In this document: in pieces, positions 53,147-63,113 of the stretch | How the letters are laid out: every line of letters starts with the position of its first letter | Numbering within the stretch: the first letter of the stretch is position 1 | Assembly (NCBI RefSeq): GCF_000695685.1 | Contig: NZ_JFFR01000002.1 | Span: forward strand, 248,001 to 312,000 | Length of the DNA: 64,000 nucleotides | Direction: 5' to 3' | Source of the DNA: Vibrio fortis | Lineage (GTDB): Bacteria > Pseudomonadota > Gammaproteobacteria > Enterobacterales > Vibrionaceae | Translations under genes and position numbers: made by a program | The notes under the pieces: model-generated | Told to the model about the DNA's origin: nothing | The model's database searches: none | The model's input: only the letters and a program-made list of their open reading frames with translations

Positions 53147-56100
53147 TTATTGCTTAGCTTCAGAAAGAGATGCGTTTTCTTGTGAGAAAGAGCAAGTCTC
53201 TTGAGTTCGATAAAAGATCTTGTACAGCGCTGGCATTACAAACAGTGACAGTACAGTTGCCGCAGCTAGCCCACCAATGATCGTCGCCGCCATCTGGTCA
53301 AACAGTAAGTCTGTAAGTAGCGGAATCATGCCGAGTGCGGTAGTTAATGCACCCATAGAAATTGCCATAGTGCGATTTACGGTTGCTTCTTTAATGGAAT
53401 CCGATAGCGAACGACCGTTACTGCGCTCTAGCTCAATTTGGTCCATAAGTACGATGCCATTTTTGATGATCATACCGGTTAGAGTGACCGCACCAATCAA
53501 TGCCATGAAACCAAAGGGCTTATCCAGTAGCAGTAAGCTAAAGGTTGCACCTGTTGCCGCCAAGGGAAGGGTGGTTAGAATAATCACCGGTTGTTTGAAA
53601 CCGTTAAACATGGCCACCAAGATGATCACCATCAGCAACATCGCTTTTGGAAGCTGTTTTAGAATGTCGCTAACCGCTTTGTGTTCATCGTAGTATTCGC
53701 CACCCCACTCAAGCTGGTAACCTACTGGCAATTCAATGGCTTCAATTTGTGCTTTAACGTCATTTCTCACTGCCGCTGGCGTTGTGTATCGGCCAACACC
53801 TGCTTGCGCTGTAATAGTTTTAACGCGGTCTCTACGCCAGATCATGGTCTCTTCACTGGTCATCTCAAAACCATCAATCACCTGACCAAGTGGCACGCTG
53901 TGTAGGCCGAGTAGGGAATTGACGGGTAAAGTTTCAAGCGACTCTAGTGAGCGCTCGACGCCACGAACTTGGATTGTCACCAACTCATCATTGAGATTCA
54001 TACGGCCAATCGGCATACCCTCTGAAGCACGCTTAAGGGCGAACGCAATGTCTGCGCGGTTGATACCTGCTTGACGGCTTTTTTCTTGATTGATGATAGG
54101 CTGTAGCACCTTGCTCTGTTGTCGCCAATCATCACGTACATACTTGGTATCTGGATGAGCTTCCAATATCACTTTAGCTTGGTTTGACAGCTCGTGTAGT
54201 ACTGCGATATCAGGTCCAGAAAAACGCGCCTCGACGCTAAACTTGTCTGATGTTGCTAGCTTCAAACCGCGAAATCTTGGGTCTGCCTCTGGGAAGGTTT
54301 GAGCTAGCCATTTGTCGCCACGAGCGATGAGTGAACTTAGCGACTCGTAGTCTGTTGCGTTTATCAGAATCTGGCCGTAAGCCGGATCAAACGGTTCTGG
54401 TTCAATCGTTACTGAGAATCGAGGAGCACCAGCGCCGACATAGGTAGAGAGATCGACGACTTCTGGTTGCTCTAGTAACCAAGACTCGACTTTCTTCATA
54501 TCGTCTGAAGTCTGCTCAACCTTCGCGCCATTCGGTAGCCAGTAGTCTAGGAACAGAATAGGGCGATCGGCTTGTGGGATGAAGTTGATAGCGATTTGAG
54601 GAATTGCTAGTGCAGTCACTGCGATCAATGGCAGTAATGCACTGAGAGCCTTGAATGGATTATCTACCGTCCAGTTGACGCTCTTGCGATACAAGCTCTC
54701 TTTGGTTTGCTCTTTTTGTCGGCTCGGCTTAATGAACATCCAACACATAAGAGCAGTGAAAGTCATAGCTACAAACCAAGATAATAGCAAAGACGATGCA
54801 ATGATAAGGAACACCGAGCCCGCAAACTCAGCCGCATCCGTCTTTGAGAAAATAACGGGGCTAGCACCTATAATTGCGATGACTGTCGCACCAAGAAGTG
54901 GCGTGGCCGTCTCTTTAACTGAATCAATTGCCGCTTTCGTTCTATCAATGCCACGGTTGATTTTGACAATCATCATATCCGTAATAACGATTGCGTTATC
55001 AACCAGCATACCCAAGGCAAGAATGAAGGTACCGAGTGACACACGATGTAGATCGATACCCGCCAAGTTCATATAGATAAGAGTCAGCAAAATAGTAAGC
55101 AACAAACTAGAACCGACGATAATCGCACTCTTGATGCCCATGAAGATAGATAAGACGATAAATACAATCGCAACACTCTCTAATAGGTTGTTTACGAAGT
55201 TGTCGATCGATTTTTGAACCTCGTCAGGTTGGTTTGCTACCGTCGCTATTTCTACACCGAGAGGGAGTGAACTTTGGAAGTCAGACACGATTCTATTAAT
55301 GTCACCGCCTAGCGATACAACGTTCACACCGGAAACAGGGCTCATCGCTAGCGTGACCGCTGGTACGCCGTTGTAGCGGTTTTCCGTCATTGCAGGTTCT
55401 TGATAACCCATAGTGATATCAGCAATGTCACCAAGGCGAATAAGGCCAGTACCTAACTCACTGATTCCGCCTTTTAGCATCAGGCTCTTGATGTCGTCTA
55501 TGGAGCCAAATTCACTGGATTGTTCGATGCGGATTCTCTCATTAGAGGTCGCAAATCGTCCCGCATCGAAAGTGGTGTTTTGGGTATTAAGTTGATTCCA
55601 TACTTGAGAAATTGACAAGCCATATTGCGCTAGACGCTCATCAGGAATATCAATGTACACAACGCGTGGTTGCACGCCATGAAGCTCGACTTTTTTAATT
55701 CCGTCGACGGTCTTAATGCGACGCTGTAGCTCTTCTGCGTATTGGCGTAGCTCGTTTGGTGTCGCATCTTGGCTGTAGATGGAAAACAGCATTCCGTAGA
55801 CTTCAGAGAACTCATCTTGAACCACACTGATTTGTGCGGTTGAAGGGAGTAGAAGCTTCATGTCAGATACTTTACGTCTAAGTAGATCCCACTCCTGTGG
55901 GAGCGCTTCTGAGTTCAATGACTCTTTAAGATCGACAAACACCATCGACATTCCCGGACGTGAAAGCGAACGCAGTCGATTAAGCGTAGCCATTTCTTGC
56001 AGTTTAGTTTCAACGGTATCAGTGACTTGTTGCTCTACCTCTTCTGCTGAAGCGCCAGGGTACAGGGTAACAACAACCGCTGTTTTAACAGTAAAACTTG

Positions 56101-56212
56101 GGTCTTCAAGTTTACCGAGATCAAAATAAGAGTAGAGACCAGAGATCACACTGAGCGCAGTGAAAAAAAGCACAAAGGTGCGTTGTTTTATGGCGAAATC
56201 CGCTAAATTCAT
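53147..56212 (-). CDS. RND efflux pump, inner-membrane component
   Basis: A 1021-residue proton-driven pump with about 12 helices and two large periplasmic loops. MNLADFAIKQRTFVLFF starts helix 1. The relay region LGMLVDNAIVITDMM carries one of the two Asp residues found in AcrB (the second is Asn, as in many HAE1-type pumps). MALIGAVTLTGMIIKNGIVL is the second-half equivalent. ATG 56212 is preferred over GTG one codon before. It sits between adaptor and channel genes. The exported substrate is unknown. Confidence 0.94.
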   Translation of the reverse strand: MNLADFAIKQRTFVLFFTALSVISGLYSYFDLGKLEDPSFTVKTAVVVTLYPGASAEEVEQQVTDTVETKLQEMATLNRLRSLSRPGMSMVFVDLKESLNSEALPQEWDLLRRKVSDMKLLLPSTAQISVVQDEFSEVYGMLFSIYSQDATPNELRQYAEELQRRIKTVDGIKKVELHGVQPRVVYIDIPDERLAQYGLSISQVWNQLNTQNTTFDAGRFATSNERIRIEQSSEFGSIDDIKSLMLKGGISELGTGLIRLGDIADITMGYQEPAMTENRYNGVPAVTLAMSPVSGVNVVSLGGDINRIVSDFQSSLPLGVEIATVANQPDEVQKSIDNFVNNLLESVAIVFIVLSIFMGIKSAIIVGSSLLLTILLTLIYMNLAGIDLHRVSLGTFILALGMLVDNAIVITDMMIVKINRGIDRTKAAIDSVKETATPLLGATVIAIIGASPVIFSKTDAAEFAGSVFLIIASSLLLSWFVAMTFTALMCWMFIKPSRQKEQTKESLYRKSVNWTVDNPFKALSALLPLIAVTALAIPQIAINFIPQADRPILFLDYWLPNGAKVEQTSDDMKKVESWLLEQPEVVDLSTYVGAGAPRFSVTIEPEPFDPAYGQILINATDYESLSSLIARGDKWLAQTFPEADPRFRGLKLATSDKFSVEARFSGPDIAVLHELSNQAKVILEAHPDTKYVRDDWRQQSKVLQPIINQEKSRQAGINRADIAFALKRASEGMPIGRMNLNDELVTIQVRGVERSLESLETLPVNSLLGLHSVPLGQVIDGFEMTSEETMIWRRDRVKTITAQAGVGRYTTPAAVRNDVKAQIEAIELPVGYQLEWGGEYYDEHKAVSDILKQLPKAMLLMVIILVAMFNGFKQPVIILTTLPLAATGATFSLLLLDKPFGFMALIGAVTLTGMIIKNGIVLMDQIELERSNGRSLSDSIKEATVNRTMAISMGALTTALGMIPLLTDLLFDQMAATIIGGLAAATVLSLFVMPALYKIFYRTQETCSFSQENASLSEAKQ

Positions 56213-56221
56213 CACAGTTAC

Positions 56222-57301
56222 CTACAGCTCTTTAACTTGGATTGATGGGAAGTGCTGACCTTCTTGAATGTATTGTGCACCACTCACCACCACGTAATCG
56301 CCTGCATTGAGTTGAGACTGAACACAAGCGTTCTGGTGGTTAAAAGAAACAACCGAAACAGGAACCGCGTGTGCAGTTTGATCCTTAATCGTGAATACGA
56401 GATCTTGTTGCAGTGGCTTTACAATCGCGGAGTAAGGTACACACAGAGTTGGTTGCGTAATGCCTAGGTCGGTAGTTAGTGTTACAGCTTTTCCTGGTAA
56501 CAACTCTTGATTCAGTCCATCTAGTTGGTAGGTCACCGTGTAGGTCTGTTTGATAGGGTCAGGTAGCGTTGAAATCTCAGTGACTTGTCCTGCGACGGAG
56601 CGCGCTTCTCCATACCAAGAGATCGCAGCAGGTTGCTTGGGCTTGAACTGGTGAATCAGGTTCTCGGGTACATCGACTTCGACCTCTAACAAGTCAGGCT
56701 TATGCAGGGTAAATACTGAAATGCCCGGAAGAACTTGTTCATACTGATCAAAGTTAGACGTTGCGACCACGCCCGAGAATGGCGCGCGTAGTTGAGTGTA
56801 TCGTAATGTATCTTTAGCACGGCGGATGTTTTGTTCAACCACTTTGACTGCTGCTTCGCTGCGTTCATAGCCACTGATTGCGCGATCGAGATTCACGTTA
56901 GCAATTGCGTCGTCAGCAATCGCTTGTTTTACGCGTGCCAGTTCGGCTTTCGCTAGTTTGTGAGCTGATTTAGCTTCTAATGCACGAGCTTGTAGCTCTT
57001 CGAGTGCCACTTGATAGTCATGCGGGTCAAGAGATGCGAGCGGTTGTCCTTTTTCGACATAGTCACCGGTTTTAACCAGTATTTTCTGAATGGTACCTGG
57101 GACACGAAACGCGACAGCGGCACTTTCTGCAGATTGTAGGGTACCCGTAAAGCGCTTAGCTGCCTGTTCGTTTGCAGTTTTCACTTTGATGACTTGTATT
57201 GGTCGTGGCTCTTTAGTTGGAGCTAAGGCCTGTGAATCATTGCAGCCGATTAAAGGTATTAAACATGCTGCGATGATGGAATGACGAAAAATAGTGTTCA
57301 T
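56222..57301 (-). CDS. RND efflux periplasmic adaptor (membrane fusion) lipoprotein
   Basis: A 359-residue adaptor. Lipobox LIGC (Cys20) anchors it to the inner membrane. FRVPGTIQKILVKTGDYVEKGQPLASLDPHDYQ is the lipoyl first half in two parts, followed by a helical hairpin (AKSAHKLAKAELARVKQAI) and the second lipoyl half LRAPFSGVVATSNFDQYEQV. It bridges pump and outer-membrane channel. First gene of the three-gene efflux operon, with AGGAG before its ATG. Confidence 0.92.
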   Translation of the reverse strand: MNTIFRHSIIAACLIPLIGCNDSQALAPTKEPRPIQVIKVKTANEQAAKRFTGTLQSAESAAVAFRVPGTIQKILVKTGDYVEKGQPLASLDPHDYQVALEELQARALEAKSAHKLAKAELARVKQAIADDAIANVNLDRAISGYERSEAAVKVVEQNIRRAKDTLRYTQLRAPFSGVVATSNFDQYEQVLPGISVFTLHKPDLLEVEVDVPENLIHQFKPKQPAAISWYGEARSVAGQVTEISTLPDPIKQTYTVTYQLDGLNQELLPGKAVTLTTDLGITQPTLCVPYSAIVKPLQQDLVFTIKDQTAHAVPVSVVSFNHQNACVQSQLNAGDYVVVSGAQYIQEGQHFPSIQVKEL

Positions 57302-57338
57302 GGATTGCTCCTATTAATATATAGGGCAATTCTATCTT

Positions 57339-57353
57339 TCTAATTTCGTTAGA
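57339..57353. promoter_or_regulatory. Candidate LysR-type box before the efflux operon
   Basis: TCTAA-TTTCG-TTAGA is a perfect 5-5-5 dyad containing T-N11-A spacing, about 40 bp before the adaptor start and 48 bp after the stop of the LysR gene. LysR regulators commonly bind this type of site, so control by the neighbouring regulator is likely but untested. Confidence 0.45.
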
Positions 57354-57400
57354 TAATCTGGGTTCAGTGTGAAACACTGTCACGCTAAATGAGACAATGC

Positions 57401-58279
57401 CTAGAGTTTAGGCAGTTCTTGTAATAGAAAGTCGACCAAAAGTTGAGAGGCGTGACTGAGCGCTTTCCGTTGTGGGTAGAGCAACCAAGCTTCTTCTTTT
57501 TGTAGTGTGTCGTTTGGAAATAGGTTTACTAGCGTCCCGTCTTTTATCTCTTGGCGTACTAGCAGTTCAGGTAAGAGCGCGATGCCACGATGACGAATCG
57601 CGCCTCCTTTCACAAACCCGATGCTATCACTAACGATTGAAGGTTCGACGGTTACATTAATGTTGGCGATGTCCCACTGTTGATCAATATCGCCAGTTGG
57701 CCAGCGGAAACAGACAAATGGATAATTGGATAGCTCTTGGACGGAAACGGGTTGACCTTCTTTAGCAATGAAGTCTGGGCTAGCAACAAACACTCTTTGT
57801 AGATCCATTAGCTTACGAGCCACAATATTTGCGTCGCTCAAGCGCCCTCCATGCATTGCAATGTCCAAACCTTGGCGATGCATATCGACAAAGCCGTTGT
57901 TGATGCTACGAATGTCGAGTTCCACTTCAGGGTACATGTCCTGAAAGCGAAATAGTGTTGATTGTAAGATGTCACTGGTTTCCGCCAACAAGCCTATCTT
58001 AATTTTACCGTGAGGCAGTTCTGAAAGGTTTGATGCCACATGATTGGCTTTCTCTAGTGCACCGAGCGCAATCAGCAATTCTTTGTAATAGAGCTCGCCA
58101 GATTGAGTAAGCGATAAACTGCGTGTGGTTCTTATGAAAAGTTGAATACCGAGAGATACTTCGAGGTCGCTGATTCGTCGGCTCACATTGCCTCTGGGGA
58201 GGTCTAACGCATTCGCTGCAGCAGTAAAGCTGCCGAGTTCAACAACAGTGGTAAACAGTTTTAGGTCTTCAATTTTCAT
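57401..58279 (-). CDS. LysR-family transcriptional regulator
   Basis: A 292-residue regulator. The winged HTH (1-60) reads MKIEDLKLFTTVVELGSFTA, AANALDLPRGNVSRRISDLE, then SLGIQLFIRTTRSLSLTQSG, the family pattern. The effector domain has KIGLLAETSDILQ and DIAMHGG. ATG 58279 is chosen over the earlier TTG. Upstream of and parallel to the RND efflux operon, which it probably regulates; a dyad lies between them. Confidence 0.92.
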   Translation of the reverse strand: MKIEDLKLFTTVVELGSFTAAANALDLPRGNVSRRISDLEVSLGIQLFIRTTRSLSLTQSGELYYKELLIALGALEKANHVASNLSELPHGKIKIGLLAETSDILQSTLFRFQDMYPEVELDIRSINNGFVDMHRQGLDIAMHGGRLSDANIVARKLMDLQRVFVASPDFIAKEGQPVSVQELSNYPFVCFRWPTGDIDQQWDIANINVTVEPSIVSDSIGFVKGGAIRHRGIALLPELLVRQEIKDGTLVNLFPNDTLQKEEAWLLYPQRKALSHASQLLVDFLLQELPKL

Positions 58280-58361
58280 TTGCAAAACGTGGGTAGTCTA
58301 AGTCGCTGATTAGGGTACACCGTTTATGTTTTGAGTTTTGTGAATAAAGTTCATAAATGTA

Positions 58362-58392
58362 GAAAGCCCAACGCAATGACACGTTGGGTTTT
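58362..58392 (-). terminator. Terminator after the sugar transferase gene
   Basis: CCCAACG (58367-58373) pairs with CGTTGGG (58382-58388); the minus-strand side continues GGGCTTTCT. It lies about 45 bp past the stop of the sugar-phosphate transferase gene. Confidence 0.65.
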
Positions 58393-58433
58393 GACCTTTA
58401 ATTTATGAGTTGTGAGTTCATCAAATCTTTTTG

Positions 58434-59087
58434 TTAACGACCACGACCATCCACCATAACAATGATGGTTTTACTGATAATGGATAGGTCGGCAATGATC
58501 CATGATTTCATAGAGCATAAGCTGAGTGCGTAGCTATGGTCGAAACCGACTTTACGTCTTACGTCTTCAATACAAGTGTCATAACCTTGGTTAACTTGAG
58601 CTAAGCCGGTGATCCCTGGCATCACGCCATAAGTGCGGTCTGCAAAGTATGGAATCTCAGTTTCAAGTTTGTTGTAGAAGGTAGGGCGCTCTGGGCGAGG
58701 GCCTATCAACGACATATCGCCTTTAATAACATTGAACAGCTGTGGCAGTTCATCAAGGCGGGTCTTTCTCAAAAAGCGACCGACAGGAGTAATACGAGGG
58801 TCATTCTTCGTTGCCCAAACGGCACCAGATCGTTGTTCAGCATCTTCGTACATACTGCGGAACTTAAGGATTTCAAAAATCTCCATCTTCTCTGGTGTCG
58901 ATTTTCCTACACGTAGTTGGCGGTAGAATACGGGGCCTTTAGACGTCATCACAATCGCAAGAGCAATGATTGGGAAAACCGGAGAGAATAAGATAATCGC
59001 GAACATGGACGCAAAGAAGTCGAAGCTACGTTTAGCGCGAGAAATCTTGTTTTGATATAGAGTTTTCTGATGGTCTTGAGTAAACAT
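58434..59087 (-). CDS. Undecaprenyl-phosphate sugar-phosphate transferase (bacterial sugar transferase)
   Basis: A 217-residue phosphoglycosyl transferase. A single N-terminal membrane segment (FDFFASMFAIILFSPVFPII) is followed by the catalytic domain: GPVFYRQLRVGK, FEILKFRSMYEDAE, KTRLDELPQLFNVIKGDMS, LIGPRPERP and GITGLAQVNQGYD. It transfers the first sugar-1-phosphate to undecaprenyl phosphate, starting exopolysaccharide repeat units. It is the short monotopic type, lacking the four extra helices of full WcaJ. The gene lies after a GT2 gene on the same strand. Confidence 0.93.
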   Translation of the reverse strand: MFTQDHQKTLYQNKISRAKRSFDFFASMFAIILFSPVFPIIALAIVMTSKGPVFYRQLRVGKSTPEKMEIFEILKFRSMYEDAEQRSGAVWATKNDPRITPVGRFLRKTRLDELPQLFNVIKGDMSLIGPRPERPTFYNKLETEIPYFADRTYGVMPGITGLAQVNQGYDTCIEDVRRKVGFDHSYALSLCSMKSWIIADLSIISKTIIVMVDGRGR

Positions 59088-59096
59088 AGTTGATCC

Positions 59097-60284
59097 TTAA
59101 CGATTGGCTCGTGTCCAAGGGGTACTCTCTAATCCAATTAGGTAACGGATACCGCCTACAAAGTTGGCGTAGTGTCCTACCACAAGATAAGAAATTAACG
59201 AAAGAGGTTTGATACTCAGTTTCTTTGGTAATAAATACCCAACGATGCCGAGCGTATAAACAGCAATTTGAGCCCAGAATAAAAAGTTAAATAAAAAGTA
59301 ATCACGTAGGAAGAATGAGCACACTAAGCTAACAATCATTAGGTACGGGGTAAGCAGTCTTAGCCCTTTACCTGAGAAGAAAGCAAACGCTATCCCTTTG
59401 AATTTTGGGCTGAACAAACTAAACAGCTCGATGGCTTGCTGCATGTTTCCCGCCGAGATTCGTAACCTTCTTTTGAAATCTGCTTTGGTATTGGTCTCTT
59501 CGAGCTCTAATGCCACCATGCGTGTTTCATATTCGGCAACATAACCCTGCTTGACTATTTGCATTGGCAGAATGAAGTCATCATTAATGGTGTTGCTAGG
59601 CAGTGGAGTAAATAGGCTTGTTCTAAATAAGTAGAAGGCACCGTGTGAACCTAAACTTGAGCCGAATGATGCTTCACGCTCTTTAACGGCTGTTTGGTAC
59701 TTCCAATAAACATTTTCCCCCTGATTACCTGTTGGACAAAGTTGATAAGTCGCATTGACGACACCGACTTCTGGGTTCTTAAAATGTTCGCCCGCAATCA
59801 GTAACGCGTCTAATGAAATTAAAGCTGAGACGTCACTCATCGCGGTAATATCGCTGTCAACGTGTCGCATCTCGTCGTTAACAGTCGCAACTTTGCCACG
59901 ATTAGTCTTGTGATCATGAATCTCAACATAGATATCAGAACAAATCGCTTCCTGAATTACCATTTGTGCATTTTCGACAGTTTTATCAGTACAGCCGTCA
60001 CACGCAACAACCACTTTGAGTTTGTTCTTTGGATAGTCTAGAGAAGCTAGATTGCGAATCTTTTCTGCAATCCACGCTTCCTCATTATAAGCGGGGACTA
60101 AGATAGTGATGGTTGGTAGCGTACAGTCCTGCGCGTTTGCTTTATAAGCACGTTGGCTTTCGCTTACCGGCGTTTTGGGGTGTCGTTTAGCATACCAACG
60201 AAGCAGAATCGGATAACCTGCGTGGTGATATACAATAAGCATCCCGGCCACCAAGCATAATGTTGCGAGTACTATATCCATCAT
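59097..60284 (-). CDS. Membrane glycosyltransferase family 2
   Basis: A 395-residue GT2 enzyme. An N-terminal helix (IVLATLCLVAGMLIVYHHAG) precedes the GT-A domain: ITILVPAYNEEAWIAEKIRN, VVVACDGCTDKT, AMSDVSALI (DxD-like) and RRLRISAGNMQQAI, equivalent to the Q/R-x-x-R-W acceptor motif. Three or four C-terminal helices follow. It resembles cellulose/hyaluronan-type synthases that build and export beta-linked chains, or chain-extending GTs. Its start overlaps the GT4 stop. Confidence 0.88.
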   Translation of the reverse strand: MMDIVLATLCLVAGMLIVYHHAGYPILLRWYAKRHPKTPVSESQRAYKANAQDCTLPTITILVPAYNEEAWIAEKIRNLASLDYPKNKLKVVVACDGCTDKTVENAQMVIQEAICSDIYVEIHDHKTNRGKVATVNDEMRHVDSDITAMSDVSALISLDALLIAGEHFKNPEVGVVNATYQLCPTGNQGENVYWKYQTAVKEREASFGSSLGSHGAFYLFRTSLFTPLPSNTINDDFILPMQIVKQGYVAEYETRMVALELEETNTKADFKRRLRISAGNMQQAIELFSLFSPKFKGIAFAFFSGKGLRLLTPYLMIVSLVCSFFLRDYFLFNFLFWAQIAVYTLGIVGYLLPKKLSIKPLSLISYLVVGHYANFVGGIRYLIGLESTPWTRANR

Positions 60285-61381
60285 ACGTAGCGCTCCTCTG
60301 ACAACTTGTTGTAAGAGTCGACCATGTCGCTGATGTTGAAATGCTCAAGCACATAGCGGCGAGGGTTAGAAAAGTTCTCTAAAGAGTCGTTTTGTGAGGT
60401 CTTGAATAGCGAGTAAGCCAAATGAGGAACGTTATCTGCTTTTACTAAATGGCCAGTTACAGGGCAGAGCGTCTCTTTTACCGCTCCTACATCCATGGCA
60501 ACCGTTGGAATATTGCAAGCTTGGGCTTCTAGAGCAGAGAGTGGCAATCCCTCTGAACGTGATGGAAGGCAAAATACATCCAGTGAATTGTAGAAAGAGA
60601 CCATGTCTTCTACCAAACCAAGGAACATTACACGGTCTGACACTTTTAACTTTTTAGCGAGCTGTTCAAGAGCTTCTCTTTGTGAGCCGTCACCTGCAAT
60701 CGCGATTTTAATACGCTTTGGAATCAGAGGCAGCGCCTTGATGAGTTGGTCTTGTCCTTTCACCTCTTCTAATCGGCCTGCACAGCCAACAATGAAGTCG
60801 TCTTCGCCAAGGTTAAACAGACGACGAGCTGCTACTTTGGAATTCGGGCGGAATTTTTCACAATCAATGCCGTTACGTATTGTTGTGATGTTTTTGTAGG
60901 AAAAGACTGAGCACAGTTGGTTATAAACTTTGGCTGCATCCGCGACTAGCATAGGTTTCGCGAATTGAAGAGCGATTGCTTGTAAACGTCTTCTCTTAGC
61001 ATTTTTAAGGTGCCAAGCATCGTGCTCTGTATGGATTCGATAAGGAACACTACAAAGACGAGCTGCATAACCCGCATAAAGAAGAGGGCCGATATGGTGG
61101 GTGTGAACCACATCTGGCTTGATGCTGCTAAATGCCTTAATGAGAGAAAGCAGAACGTTAAATTGCACGCCTGGTTTCTTGTCTAGAAACACAATTTGAG
61201 AGCGGTACTGTTCTAGCTTTGGCCAGTTGTTAATTGAGGAGTCACGTTGTCCCTCTAAGCTCACGATCAATACTTGATCCTTTGGGTCTGCTAGACGAAG
61301 CAGATCGAGCGTTAATGTTTCCAGCCCACCGGGTGCGAGGTGCTGAACGACATGAATGATTTTCTTTCCTTGTGCTTTCAT
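60281..61381 (-). CDS. Glycosyltransferase family 4
   Basis: A 366-residue GT-B enzyme. The N-terminal lobe opens KIIHVVQHLAPGGLETLTLD. The C-terminal lobe has VGCAGRLEEVKGQDQLIKAL, IAIAGDGSQREALEQLA and the E-x7-E nucleotide-sugar clamp in SRSEGLPLSALEAQACNIP. It adds a sugar to the lipid-linked exopolysaccharide unit. First of a three-gene set with the GT2 and sugar transferase genes. GGAG precedes the start. Confidence 0.92.
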   Translation of the reverse strand: MKAQGKKIIHVVQHLAPGGLETLTLDLLRLADPKDQVLIVSLEGQRDSSINNWPKLEQYRSQIVFLDKKPGVQFNVLLSLIKAFSSIKPDVVHTHHIGPLLYAGYAARLCSVPYRIHTEHDAWHLKNAKRRRLQAIALQFAKPMLVADAAKVYNQLCSVFSYKNITTIRNGIDCEKFRPNSKVAARRLFNLGEDDFIVGCAGRLEEVKGQDQLIKALPLIPKRIKIAIAGDGSQREALEQLAKKLKVSDRVMFLGLVEDMVSFYNSLDVFCLPSRSEGLPLSALEAQACNIPTVAMDVGAVKETLCPVTGHLVKADNVPHLAYSLFKTSQNDSLENFSNPRRYVLEHFNISDMVDSYNKLSEERYV

Positions 61382-61688
61382 GTGGTACTCCGCTGTAATT
61401 ATTGTTAGTAAGTGGGTAAACGGGGTTGCGAGATTTCCTATTATTCTCAGCTTTTATTTTGTGTTGCTATATACCTAGCAGGTCGCGTGCCAAGAAAATT
61501 ATTAAATAAATACAATTATTTAAGTGTTATTGATTGGTTTTTGGCTCTTATTCTCAAATTGAAAATCAAAACGCTTATTGAGAAATGGCTTGGTGAGAAA
61601 CTGATTGTTGAAAATTGAATAGAGATAGAAAGGAACAAAAAACCACCAGCTGAAGCTGGTGGTTTGGTTTAATTATTTATCAAGGAAG
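61382..61688. promoter_or_regulatory. 307-bp gap with a minus-strand terminator (61633-61665) and promoter region
   Basis: AAACCACCAGCT (61640-61651) pairs with AGCTGGTGGTTT (61654-61665); the minus-strand side ends in T6, terminating the Wzz-like gene. The remaining AT-rich sequence must contain the promoter for the GT4 gene. The short plus-strand frame here is not convincing. Confidence 0.7.
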
Positions 61689-63113
61689 CTAGTTCATTTT
61701 AGGGATGACTGTAATCACAGGGATACCCAACACTTGTTCAACTTGAGCGCTTCCTTTCACTGATGAATCGAACAACTCGAATAGTATGGCTAAACCTATC
61801 CCGAACCCAATTCCTGCAATCAAACCCGCAATGACAAAGATGAACGAAGGCATGTTAGATGGGATACTCGGCGTATAGGGTAGATCTATGATTTTGACTC
61901 GTTTGTTTTGTTCAAAGACACCCAAAGAGCCGGTTAGCTGTGCCATTTCATAACGTTCAACTAGCTCATCATAGAGTTGGCGTTTGATCTGAACGTCACG
62001 TTGTAAGCGATACATCTCCTTCGCATTTTGGCCAAAATTGTTGGCCTTGTTTTCTAGCTCAAAGATCATTGTTTTTAAGCTCTTAGTCTCTTCTTTTAAT
62101 GATTCAAAACGCGCCCGAACCAGTTGCAAGCTGTGTAACTGTGTCACCAACAAAGGCTGTAGTTCTGAGACGTCGTTAAAGGTGTTACTACTGGCAATAT
62201 CCCAAAGCTGGTCACTGTTCATGTTAGGTTGCTTCATTTCAAGCAAGGTTTTACGTTCGCTCTCTAGTCTGTCTAGCTCACGTAACTTTGCTTGTACGGC
62301 ACTGTGCTTGTTGGTGTACTTAGCTTGAAGTAAGGTAAGTTCACTACGAATATCGATAATTTGGTCTTCAATTTTACCAATCACAGGGTTAGTGCGTGAG
62401 AGTTGCTGGTCCATGGAACCTAGGCTTTTCTTAACACCAGCCATTTCCGCCTCCTTCTCAGATAGGCTCTGTTTGAGAGCCGCTAATCGGTTGAGGCTTT
62501 GGCTCTGAATCTCTGGAGTCGATTCGATATTATCGTTACGATAAAGCGCTAGTGCTTGCTCTGCATCGTCGAGTGCTTCACGACGTTTTTCAATATGAAT
62601 AGCGAGAAAGTTACTCGAGTCTTCAATTGAGGAACGTTCAGGAGCAAGTAATTGAGCGATAAAATGCTCACTGACAGATTTGAGAGTTTCTTCCATTCTG
62701 TCAGGGGTATTGCTAGTTAGGCTGATTTTAAGAAAGTCTTTGCCTAACTGGGTAACCATTAGTCGTTGCGATAAATCATTAATGATCTGTTCTTGCTCGA
62801 TACTCGACATGTTTGAGTCTATTAGCTCAAGATCTTCTGCCACTGAATAAAGAACATGACGACTATGCAGCAATGTTTTTAGAGCGTTGATACGATCTTT
62901 GAGCATGGTTGATACTGCGATGTCTTCTAGAAACGGGTTCATCTTAGCGGTTTCTTGAATCAGCATACTGGTGTGCGAGTCGTATTTTTTAGGTGTCAGA
63001 TTTGCGACCAATAAACCCACAATCGGTAGTATCAGCATCGGAATGACAATCACATAGCGTTGTCGCCATGCGCCATAAAGTATCTGTAGTAATCGGGTTT
63101 TTAGATTATTCAT
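61689..63113 (-). CDS. Polysaccharide co-polymerase, Wzz/GumC family (no kinase domain)
   Basis: A 474-residue inner-membrane protein. A Wzz domain with a first helix (VIVIPMLILPIVGLLVANL) is followed by a long periplasmic coiled coil (about 150-410), then a C-terminal helix (SFIFVIAGLIAGIGFGIGLA) with the Pro-rich approach DLPYTPSIPSNMPS. The tyrosine-kinase domain fused in some relatives is absent. It controls chain length and export of exopolysaccharide. Its start overlaps the stop of the upstream glycosyltransferase (ATGA). Confidence 0.92.
   Translation of the reverse strand: MNNLKTRLLQILYGAWRQRYVIVIPMLILPIVGLLVANLTPKKYDSHTSMLIQETAKMNPFLEDIAVSTMLKDRINALKTLLHSRHVLYSVAEDLELIDSNMSSIEQEQIINDLSQRLMVTQLGKDFLKISLTSNTPDRMEETLKSVSEHFIAQLLAPERSSIEDSSNFLAIHIEKRREALDDAEQALALYRNDNIESTPEIQSQSLNRLAALKQSLSEKEAEMAGVKKSLGSMDQQLSRTNPVIGKIEDQIIDIRSELTLLQAKYTNKHSAVQAKLRELDRLESERKTLLEMKQPNMNSDQLWDIASSNTFNDVSELQPLLVTQLHSLQLVRARFESLKEETKSLKTMIFELENKANNFGQNAKEMYRLQRDVQIKRQLYDELVERYEMAQLTGSLGVFEQNKRVKIIDLPYTPSIPSNMPSFIFVIAGLIAGIGFGIGLAILFELFDSSVKGSAQVEQVLGIPVITVIPKMN

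Noticed and set aside
61412..61618. Plus-strand 68-codon frame in the exopolysaccharide gap
   Set aside because: Starts at a non-ATG codon without ribosome site, is AT-biased, and lies opposite the expected GT4 promoter.
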